Source: CAYOOT01 sp964405665 (GTDB lineage: Bacteria > Bdellovibrionota_C > UBA2361 > SZUA-149 > CAZDWZ01). Taken from it: DNA of 20,360 nt. Location: contig CAYOOT010000047.1 of the NCBI GenBank assembly GCA_964405665.1, forward strand, positions 1 through 20,360. The letters run 5' to 3'. Under the pieces are notes generated by a model that did no database searches, was not told where the DNA came from, and saw only the letters and a program-made list of their open reading frames with translations. Below are positions 14,135 through 20,360 of this stretch, piece by piece; the stretch's first letter is position 1; each line of letters begins with the position of its first letter. The position numbers and the translations under genes were made by a program.

Positions 14135-14195
14135 ATAGCCTTTTCTATAAGTTATGCAACATAGTAATGTTGTATAACTTATGAAAAGAGCTATA
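14134..14195. repeat. Long imperfect inverted repeat upstream of MFS gene
   Basis: Arms of 29 nt (14134-14162 and 14167-14195) with a 4-nt loop AGTA pair almost throughout, with about 4 mismatches. It is AT-rich and lies 23 bp before the GTG start of the transporter, in the intergenic region shared with the divergent VKOR-DsbA gene. It could be a leader structure, a terminator-like attenuator or a foldback element remnant. It resembles neither the MITE nor the GCGGACT palindromes. Confidence 0.7.
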
Positions 14196-14218
14196 AAACA
14201 ATTGCTTAAATTTATTTT

Positions 14219-15628
14219 GTGCTAAAACCATCTTTTGTAAAAGAACTTGATCAGAAAACCGAGAAGAATATAGTTGTTTCTGTGCGTGATGCGATGGCGC
14301 ATTCAGCAATGGTTGGTTCAACTGAACAGTATTTAGGCGCTTATGGACTTTTTTTAAAAGCAAGCACATTGCAAATAGGTATTCTTTCAGCCTTGCCGCC
14401 ACTTTTTGCCGCTTTCTGCCAGCTTTTTAGTTTAAGGGCTTTAGAAAATACAAAAAGTAGAAAATTTTTGATTATTTCCGGTTCAAAACTTCAGGCTTTA
14501 GTTTTTATTCCAATAATACTTCTTCCCTTCTTATTTGACACTTCTGAAGAAGCGGTCCCTGTATTAATTTTTTCAGTTCTTTTTTATTATGGAACTTTCG
14601 GTTTTACCGTGCCTGTTTGGAACAGCCTTATCGGTGATTTGATACCTGCAGAATATCGGGGAAGATTTTTTGGTTTAAGGAATCAAAGAATGGGTTTTTG
14701 TACTTTTCTGGCAATGATGCTTGCCGGCGGAATTCTGGAATTTTTTTCCCAACATAATTTAACATCCTGGGGATTTTTTTGCATTTTTGCTTTAGCCGGT
14801 ATTTACAAACTGATTTCGGCGTATTGGGTCAATCGTTATGATGATCCGGAATATCTTTCAAAAAAAGAAGCTTATTTTTCTTTTTGGCAATTCGTCAGCA
14901 GAATTCGTTATGCCAATTTTACCAGATTTGTATTTTTTGCAGCGACTATTCAAGGAGCCGCGGCTTTTTCTGCTCCTTATTTTCCCATTTATTTTCTTGA
15001 TGTTTTAAAAATGTCTTATGGAGAATTCACACTAGTAATGGCCACGCCGACAATTACCCAAGTGATTACTCTACAGAATTGGGGAAAGCTTGTAGAGAGG
15101 TTTGGCAGCAAAAAAATACTTACCTTTTGTAGTTTTGGCGTAGCGATTAACCCGATTCTTTGGCTAATTTCCTCAGAACTTTGGTTTGCTTTGTTGATTC
15201 AAATTTTTAGCGGTTTTGTTTGGTCTGGTTTTAATCTGGCCGTTTCCACCTTTCTTTTTGATGCTGTTACTCCGGCAAAACGTGCTCGCTGCTGTGCTTA
15301 TCAAGCAGTGATCCAAGCATTATTTGTTTTGTTTGGTTCCCTGGCCGGTGCTTTTCTTGTGGAAAAAATTCCTCCTAAAATTAATTTAATTTTATTTTAT
15401 TGGGAACCGCTTTCTCCTTTTCTGCTGATCTTTCTTATTTCCGGATTAGTGCGTTTACTGAGCGCCGTTATTTATCGTGAGCTATTTAAGGAAGTAAGAG
15501 AAGTGGAAAAGGCAAAAGCAACTGATTTGTTATTTCATTTTTTCCCGATCACAGAGGCGATGGATCAAATTCAAGTTGGGTTTTTAAGTAGAAAGAAGAA
15601 GAAGGAAAAGGGAAATTTAGAGAAATAA
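14219..15628 (+). CDS. MFS transporter
   Basis: A 469-residue polytopic membrane protein with about 12 hydrophobic helices. The loop between helices carries DLIPAEYRGRFFGLRNQ (140-156), a variant of the conserved major-facilitator loop motif, and the N-terminus resembles MFS families acting on small solutes (SVRDAMAHSAMVGSTEQYLG, 21-40). The substrate cannot be inferred. The start is GTG with no evident Shine-Dalgarno; Met26 is an alternative, but the segment before it looks like genuine pre-helix sequence. The upstream leader contains two tandem hairpins. The last 20 residues form a Lys-rich cytoplasmic tail. It converges with the TatD gene, separated by a 36-bp perfect palindrome. Confidence 0.85.
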   Translation: MLKPSFVKELDQKTEKNIVVSVRDAMAHSAMVGSTEQYLGAYGLFLKASTLQIGILSALPPLFAAFCQLFSLRALENTKSRKFLIISGSKLQALVFIPIILLPFLFDTSEEAVPVLIFSVLFYYGTFGFTVPVWNSLIGDLIPAEYRGRFFGLRNQRMGFCTFLAMMLAGGILEFFSQHNLTSWGFFCIFALAGIYKLISAYWVNRYDDPEYLSKKEAYFSFWQFVSRIRYANFTRFVFFAATIQGAAAFSAPYFPIYFLDVLKMSYGEFTLVMATPTITQVITLQNWGKLVERFGSKKILTFCSFGVAINPILWLISSELWFALLIQIFSGFVWSGFNLAVSTFLFDAVTPAKRARCCAYQAVIQALFVLFGSLAGAFLVEKIPPKINLILFYWEPLSPFLLIFLISGLVRLLSAVIYRELFKEVREVEKAKATDLLFHFFPITEAMDQIQVGFLSRKKKKEKGNLEK

Positions 15629-15638
15629 AGTTAAGGTC

Positions 15639-15674
15639 TTGGTAATAAGCGGACTTCAGTCCGCTTATTACCAA
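15639..15674. repeat. 36-bp perfect palindrome between convergent genes
   Basis: Arms of 17 nt (15639-15655 and 15658-15674) start TTGGTAATAAGCGGACT and surround TC. The inner 16 bp, GCGGACTTCAGTCCGC, matches the core of the palindromes in both MITE copies except for one centre base; the outer 10 nt per arm are wholly different yet still self-complementary. Its place between the stops of the MFS and TatD genes suits a bidirectional terminator. Confidence 0.85.
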
Positions 15675-15683
15675 ATATATAAA

Positions 15684-16457
15684 TTAACTTATCTTAAAAA
15701 ATTTCAAAGCAGTTTTAGTAGTTATTTCAGCAATAGTTTCCAAACTAACTTCTTTAATCTCTGCAAGCTTTTGAGCGATTTGCAAAACATGTTTTGGTTC
15801 ACTGTGTTTTCCGCGATAGGGCTCTGGTGCCATATAGGGAGCGTCAGTTTCCAGCATGATTTGCTCCAAAGGGATTTCTTTGACAATTTCTCGAAGTTTA
15901 GTTGCACTTTTAAAAGTAATCGTGCCCGGAAATGAAACAAGGAAATTAATATCTTTTAATTTTTTGGCAAATTCAGCATCTTCAGCATAACAATGAAAAA
16001 CTCCGCCCACTTCTTTGGCATTTTGTTTTTTTAGTATATCCAAACAATCATTGGCCGCCTCGCGCGAATGAATGACCAGAGGTTTTTTTTGGTTCAAAGC
16101 TAGAGCAATAGTATCATGAAAAACTTTTAATTGATTTTCCTTGGGTGCCCAATCGCGGAAATAGTCAAGTCCTGTTTCTCCGATAGCGACTACTTTTTGG
16201 TGAGAACAAAATTGTTCTAAATCTTTAACCTCTGTAAATTTGCCTGTATCATGAGGATGTATTCCTACCGTCGCCCAAACTGCCGGAAATTTTTCTGCAA
16301 GAAGCACACTTGTTTTTGCGGATTCAATCCCTTCGCTTGCCCCAACACAAACAATACGGGTGACATGAGCATTGAAAGAATTTTGAATTATTGTTTCTAT
16401 ATTCTCTTCGGGGATAGAATATAAATGACAATGAGAGTCGGTGAGTTCCAAGGACAT
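15684..16457 (-). CDS. tatD: TatD-family metal-dependent hydrolase
   Basis: A 257-residue amidohydrolase-fold protein of the TatD DNase family, two-metal 3'-5' exonucleases acting in the cytoplasm in DNA repair and turnover. All metal ligands are visible: the HxH of DSHCHL (His9, His11), Glu94 in GETGLDY (93-99), His130 in VIHSR, His155 in FHCY and Asp205 in ETDAPY. The length is normal. The ATG lies 1 nt after the stop of the MetRS C-domain gene (TAA-G-ATG), so translation is coupled. Pairing of tatD with a MetRS gene is a common bacterial arrangement; here the partner is only the tRNA-binding part. Its exact substrate is not predictable. Confidence 0.93.
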   Translation of the reverse strand: MSLELTDSHCHLYSIPEENIETIIQNSFNAHVTRIVCVGASEGIESAKTSVLLAEKFPAVWATVGIHPHDTGKFTEVKDLEQFCSHQKVVAIGETGLDYFRDWAPKENQLKVFHDTIALALNQKKPLVIHSREAANDCLDILKKQNAKEVGGVFHCYAEDAEFAKKLKDINFLVSFPGTITFKSATKLREIVKEIPLEQIMLETDAPYMAPEPYRGKHSEPKHVLQIAQKLAEIKEVSLETIAEITTKTALKFFKIS

Positions 16458-16458
16458 C

Positions 16459-16917
16459 TTATCTAACTATTGAACCCGGAGTCATTGTTGTTCCAGGCGA
16501 AAGTAGTTCCAAATTTCCATTATTATCTGAAGCGGCCAAAAGCATCCCTTCACTAAGCTGCCCCATTAATTTTGCAGGTTTTAAATTGGCAACAACTACA
16601 ATTTTTCTGCCGATTAAATTTTCCGGCTGATAGTGTTTGGCAATTCCGGATAAAATTTGTCTCGGACCTTTTTCTTCTCCCAAATCAACTTTCAATTTCA
16701 GTAATTTTTCTGATTTTTCTATTTTTTCAGCTTCCAGTATTTGACCAACTCGAAGTTCCACTTTGCTGAACTGATCGATAGTTATAAGAGCATCGTTTTC
16801 CTCGACTTTTTTCTGTTCTGTTTCTTTCTTGGAAGTTTCTCCCACATTTCCATCTACGTCAGCTGAAATTTTTATTGCCTCATTTTTCGATTGATTCTCT
16901 TGATTTTCTTGTGACAT
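16459..16917 (-). CDS. Stand-alone MetRS C-terminal tRNA-binding protein
   Basis: A 152-residue protein whose residues 45-152 form the EMAP-II/Trbp111-type OB fold normally fused to the C-terminus of bacterial MetRS. Key pieces are ITIDQFSKVELRVGQILEAE (45-64), RQILSGIAKHY (86-96), GRKIVVVANLKPAKLMG (103-119) and SEGMLLAAS (122-130). The first 44 residues are a polar, Glu/Lys-rich, probably disordered extension. AAGGA lies about 7 nt before the ATG on the minus strand. The catalytic MetRS is encoded divergently 111 bp away and lacks this domain, so the two products very likely act together, with this one dimerising and binding tRNA. A general tRNA-binding chaperone role is an alternative. Confidence 0.9.
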   Translation of the reverse strand: MSQENQENQSKNEAIKISADVDGNVGETSKKETEQKKVEENDALITIDQFSKVELRVGQILEAEKIEKSEKLLKLKVDLGEEKGPRQILSGIAKHYQPENLIGRKIVVVANLKPAKLMGQLSEGMLLAASDNNGNLELLSPGTTMTPGSIVR

Positions 16918-17028
16918 AAGTAATCCTTGATTTTAAAAGGTATATCTAGCAGAGCTTGGTATTTTGATCTATAGCAAAGCCATGCTAAATTGAAGTAAGC
17001 ACTCAGGAAAGAATAAAAAAGAGGAAAA

Positions 17029-18756
17029 ATGTCTAAAAATATCGGAGTTTTTGTAGCTTGGCCCTATGCTAACGGGAATCTGCATTTGGGACACATTGCC
17101 GGAGCATATTTACCGGCGGATATTTTTGCTCGTTATCACAGATTAAAAGGCAATAATGTTTTGATGGTTTCCGGTTCAGATTCTCATGGAACTCCTATTA
17201 CTCTCAAGGCCCGGGAAGAAAACATGACTCCCTATGCCGTAGTAAAAAAATATCACCATAACTTTTTAGAAGGCTGGAAAAGATTGGGAATTAGTTTTGA
17301 TCTTTTTACTCATACGCATACTAAAAATCATATCAAGATCACTCAGGATTTCTTTAAAAAACTTCATCAAAACGGCGATTTGAATATTTATGAAGAAGAA
17401 CAATATTATGATGAAAAAGAAAATTTATTTCTACCTGATCGCTATGTAAGAGGCAATTGTCCTAAATGTGATTATGCTCGTGCTCGGGCCGATCAATGTG
17501 AGAATTGTGGTTCTACATTCGAAACTCCTGTTTTAAAAAATCCGGTTTCCACCATTAGTGGCAGTACCCCGGTGGTGAGAAAAACAAGTCATTATTATTT
17601 TGAATTAGGGAAATACAAAGACCAGCTTTTGCAATATGTAAATTCCAATCCTCATTGGCGATCACATGTGCAGAATTTTACCAGAGCGATGATCCAAGAT
17701 AGTTTGCGTGCTCGGCCAATCACTAGAGATATTGATTGGGGAATAAGGGTGCCGGTTGAAGGCTGGGAAAACAAAGTAATTTATGTTTGGTTTGATGCCG
17801 TGATCGGCTATTATAGCGCGTCAATTGAGTGGAGCAAAAATAGTCCTCAACCTGAGGCTTGGGAAAGTTGGTGGAAAAATCCGGAAGCTAAAGGCTATTA
17901 TTTTATTGGCAAAGACAATATTCCTTTTCATACAGTAATCTGGCCGGTAGAATTAATGGCCTACGATTCCACACTGAACCTTCCTTATGATGTTCCTGCA
18001 AATCAATTTTTAAATTTAGATAGTGGAAAATTTTCTACCAGCAGCGGGCAGGCTGTTTGGTTAATAGAAACTTTGGATAAATACGATACAGATGCACTAA
18101 GATATTATATCACCTCGATTATGCCCGAGACCAAAGATTCGCATTTTAGCTGGGAAGAATTTATTGCCAGAAATGATGGAGAACTTGTTGCCGCATGGGG
18201 AAATCTGGTCAATCGAGTACTGGGCTTTGCTTATACCAGATACGAGGGAAAAATTCCGCAACCCGAAGCTTTGGATTCCCTGGATGAAACATTGCTAAAA
18301 AATATTGAAGATGGATTTTTAGAAGTATCCAAGGCCTATGAAGAAGTCCGTTTAAGAGATGCCTTGAAAGAAGTCTTAAGATTAACAAGAGATGTTAATA
18401 AATATTTAGATGAAAAAGCCCCTTGGACTGTTTTCAAGCAGGATCCCAAAAAAGCGGGCACAACAGTTTATGTGGCAATCAGAGCGATTGATTCTTTAAA
18501 AATCCTTTTTGCTCCGATTTTGCCGGAAACTTCAGAAAAAATTCATAAGTTTTTTAATTATAGCGATACGCTATTTGGTGAGGTGTTGATTGCCGAAAGA
18601 AAAGAAGAAGATGATACTTATGAAATTCTCACTTACGACAAAAACCCGGCTGAGAAAAAAGCAATCGACCGCTTCAAGCCCAGTAATTTAAAGCCCGGTA
18701 CTCCTTTTGCAAAGCCTGAGCCACTATTTAAGCTATTAGGGGAAAAGAAGGTTTAA
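17029..18756 (+). CDS. metG: Methionine-tRNA ligase, catalytic subunit
   Basis: Charges tRNA-Met with methionine in the cytoplasm (class I synthetase). The HIGH motif is HLGH (19-22). One zinc knuckle with Cys144, Cys147, Cys157 and Cys160 fits the E. coli-type enzyme. The KMSKS loop is KFSTS (334-338), with Phe and Thr at positions 2 and 4. The anticodon-binding helical domain follows, including WGNLVNR and DEKAPW. At 575 residues it ends after the anticodon domain without the C-terminal tRNA-binding module, which is encoded by the divergent gene at 16459-16917. GAGG lies 4 nt before the ATG (17021-17024). The shared 111-bp intergenic region must hold both promoters; no clear pair was identified. 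Confidence 0.97.
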   Translation: MSKNIGVFVAWPYANGNLHLGHIAGAYLPADIFARYHRLKGNNVLMVSGSDSHGTPITLKAREENMTPYAVVKKYHHNFLEGWKRLGISFDLFTHTHTKNHIKITQDFFKKLHQNGDLNIYEEEQYYDEKENLFLPDRYVRGNCPKCDYARARADQCENCGSTFETPVLKNPVSTISGSTPVVRKTSHYYFELGKYKDQLLQYVNSNPHWRSHVQNFTRAMIQDSLRARPITRDIDWGIRVPVEGWENKVIYVWFDAVIGYYSASIEWSKNSPQPEAWESWWKNPEAKGYYFIGKDNIPFHTVIWPVELMAYDSTLNLPYDVPANQFLNLDSGKFSTSSGQAVWLIETLDKYDTDALRYYITSIMPETKDSHFSWEEFIARNDGELVAAWGNLVNRVLGFAYTRYEGKIPQPEALDSLDETLLKNIEDGFLEVSKAYEEVRLRDALKEVLRLTRDVNKYLDEKAPWTVFKQDPKKAGTTVYVAIRAIDSLKILFAPILPETSEKIHKFFNYSDTLFGEVLIAERKEEDDTYEILTYDKNPAEKKAIDRFKPSNLKPGTPFAKPEPLFKLLGEKKV

Positions 18757-18789
18757 ATTCCTAAACTTTTTAGTTTGCTAAATATTTCT

Positions 18790-18817
18790 TTGTTATCAAA
18801 AAGTATTCAGCTATAAT
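18790..18817 (+). promoter_or_regulatory. Sigma-70-type promoter for the DUF2088 gene
   Basis: TTGTTA (18790-18795) and TATAAT (18812-18817) are separated by 16 bp, close to consensus. Transcription would begin near 18824, giving a leader of about 25 nt before the ATG at 18849. Confidence 0.6.
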
Positions 18818-18848
18818 CTTTCTTTATTATCTTATACCCGGCAGCAAT

Positions 18849-20156
18849 ATGTTAACAAGCAAATCATTGGCCAAAGACAATATTGAAATTCCCAGATTTT
18901 TAACAGTTAAACAAAATTTCCCTCGACCGAAAGTGGAAAGCTTGGAAGCCGAAGTTTTTAAACAGTTGGCAAAAATTGAGAGAATCAATAATTTAACTCC
19001 TGGTGCTAAAGTTGCAGTTACCGCTGGCAGCAGAGGAATTAGCAATATCGCTGAAATCACCGGCCTGGCAGTAAAATATTTTAAAGAAAAAGGACTGCGG
19101 CCGACGATCATTCCGGCAATGGGCTCCCACGGTGGTGCCACCCCCGAAGGGCAAGCTCATTTATTGGAACACTATGGAATTTCAGAAGAAACAATGGGGG
19201 CTCCGGTTAATGCTTCTTTAGAAGTGGTCAGTTTGGGTAAAACAAAAGAAGGAGTAGAGGCTTTTCTTGCTAAATCCGCTTTCGAGTCTGATGGAGTTTT
19301 ATTACTAAACAGAATAAAAGCGCACACTGATTATAAAGGAACAATTGAAAGCGGCTTAACAAAAATTTGCGGCATTGGTTTAGGAAAACTTCGAGGCGCT
19401 CAAGAATATCATAGCCTCCTTTTTAGCATTGGTTTAGGTGCAGCAATTAAAAGTGCTACAGCAAAGATTCTAGAATCAGGAAAAATTCTTGGTGGCTTAG
19501 GAATTATTGAGAATGCTTACCATGAGACAGCAAAATTGGCTGCGGTTAGAGTAGAAAGTTTTTTTGAAGAAGAACAAGCTTTGCTTGTGCAATCCAAGGA
19601 ACTAATGCCCAGCTTACCTTTAAAAGAAATTGATGTTCTTTTATTGAGTTATTTGGGGAAAAATATTTCCGGCGCGGGGATGGATACAAATATCATCGGT
19701 CGTTCCGTAAGAGGATATACTGATGATAGTGCTTGGATGGATTATATGCCGACAGTTTGTAGGATAATAGTGGAAGATATTACTGATGAAAGCGATGGTA
19801 ATGCTGTCGGAGTTGGTAGTGCGGATTTTATTACCGAAAAATTTAGACAAAAAATTGATTATCGGATTACCACCTTAAATGGAGTAACGGCTCTCTGCCC
19901 GCAAGGAGCAAAAACTCCTGTGGTTATGGCCAGTACCTATGATGCTATTCAGGTAGGTCTGGGTACTTCTCCTTATAGAAAAGAAGGACCTTTGATGGTG
20001 TATGCTCAAGATACATTGTCTTTGGATACAATTTATGTTTCAGAAAATTGCAGAAGTTTATTGGCGGCTAAAAGTAATCTTGAAATATCAAAAGAAAGTC
20101 AGGATTTAAAATTTGATTCGGAAAAGTATTTGATTTCGCCATTTGCTAAACATTAA
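18849..20156 (+). CDS. LarA-like protein (DUF2088, lactate racemase family)
   Basis: A 435-residue member of the DUF2088/LarA superfamily, whose characterised members are nickel-pincer-cofactor racemases and epimerases of 2-hydroxy acids. Recognisable segments are TAGSRGISN (58-66), AMGSHGGATPEGQ (90-102), LLNRIKAHTDYKGTIESGL (152-170) and CGIGLGKLRGAQEYH (174-188). His94, His159, Lys172 and His188 are candidate catalytic or cofactor-binding residues, by loose comparison with LarA (inference). It lacks nearby larB, larC or larE genes for cofactor synthesis within the window, so whether it carries the nickel cofactor is open. No clear Shine-Dalgarno precedes the ATG, but a strong promoter lies just upstream. 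It is followed at once by a foldback structure. Confidence 0.85.
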   Translation: MLTSKSLAKDNIEIPRFLTVKQNFPRPKVESLEAEVFKQLAKIERINNLTPGAKVAVTAGSRGISNIAEITGLAVKYFKEKGLRPTIIPAMGSHGGATPEGQAHLLEHYGISEETMGAPVNASLEVVSLGKTKEGVEAFLAKSAFESDGVLLLNRIKAHTDYKGTIESGLTKICGIGLGKLRGAQEYHSLLFSIGLGAAIKSATAKILESGKILGGLGIIENAYHETAKLAAVRVESFFEEEQALLVQSKELMPSLPLKEIDVLLLSYLGKNISGAGMDTNIIGRSVRGYTDDSAWMDYMPTVCRIIVEDITDESDGNAVGVGSADFITEKFRQKIDYRITTLNGVTALCPQGAKTPVVMASTYDAIQVGLGTSPYRKEGPLMVYAQDTLSLDTIYVSENCRSLLAAKSNLEISKESQDLKFDSEKYLISPFAKH

Positions 20157-20158
20157 TT

Positions 20159-20360
20159 GTGTAGGGGCACCCTTTATGGCTGACTATTACCCACAAGTAT
20201 AAATTTTCTTGTTCTCAGTCTCAGCCTTCATCTCAGCCTCTGTCTTGGTCGGTATCTCCCTGACATAGGTTTACATCAAGTAAACAATTTAATCAGGGAG
20301 ATACCGGCTGAGATGAAGGCTGAGGCGGAGACTGAGAACAGAGAAATTTGTAATTGTGGG
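20159..20360. repeat. Large foldback (inverted-repeat) element, cut by window end
   Basis: Arms at 20190-20263 and 20293-20360 pair along their whole length apart from a few indels: a 9-12-nt block near TCTGTCTTGG is only in the left arm and a CCGCCT block only in the right. Outer parts still match (CCCACAAGTATAAATTTTC against CCCACAATTACAAATTTCT). The 29-nt loop holds its own stem, GTTTAC (20269-20274) with GTAAAC (20280-20285). The left portion TGTAGGGGCACCC just after the DUF2088 stop may be the outer terminus, with its partner beyond the window. No coding potential is seen. Confidence 0.75.

Noticed and set aside
14181..14225. Short ATG frame (14 codons) overlapping the MFS GTG start, a possible leader peptide
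   Set aside because: It starts inside the inverted-repeat arm, has no Shine-Dalgarno and shows no codon runs typical of attenuators.
15639..15935. Plus-strand 98-codon frame starting in the palindrome
   Set aside because: It is antisense to the conserved TatD active-site region (ETDAPY) and begins in the palindrome.

Overview
The window is AT-rich bacterial chromosome (roughly 35% G+C by eye), densely packed and mostly housekeeping in content. There is no tRNA, rRNA, CRISPR array or recognisable transposase gene. Shine-Dalgarno motifs are clear before some genes and absent before others. All 17 genes stop with TAA (14) or TAG (3). A Sec signal peptide, a lipobox lipoprotein and a periplasmic-type oxidative folding enzyme suggest a cell with an extracytoplasmic folding compartment, probably a diderm. 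The mix (type-2 OMP decarboxylase, bTHX, VKOR-DsbA fusion, split MetRS) suggests an uncultivated or poorly sampled lineage, but I cannot fix the phylum from the sequence.

Layout. 1-3827: pyrE-pyrF (last two steps of UMP synthesis), a convergent exported DUF3108 protein, then an unknown gene abutting a PlsC-type acyltransferase. 3828-10422: an accessory-looking block. It holds a 212-bp MITE-like element, a 44-residue ribosomal protein bTHX gene, a helical-repeat protein of unknown function, a second 155-bp copy of the MITE, and a 1564-residue protein. That protein joins a hydrophobic N-terminal region, an HExxH zincin-like segment, an SF2 helicase core and five C-terminal repeats that resemble excisionase/MerR-type winged HTH domains. 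It is the best candidate here for an undescribed system.

10423-15628: a DUF4397 lipoprotein, a Nudix hydrolase, a two-TM coiled-coil protein, a small three-TM protein overlapping a VKOR-DsbA fusion, and an MFS transporter behind two tandem hairpins. 15629-20360: a perfect palindrome between convergent genes, TatD nuclease coupled to a stand-alone MetRS tRNA-binding domain, the divergent catalytic MetRS, a LarA-like DUF2088 protein with a good sigma-70 promoter, and a large foldback structure running off the window end.

Repeats tie the window together. A 16-bp core, GCGGACTTNAGTCCGC, occurs inside both MITE copies and, with quite different but still self-complementary outer arms, between the MFS and TatD genes. 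The MITE ends resemble IS256-family termini, so mobilisation in trans is likely (inference).
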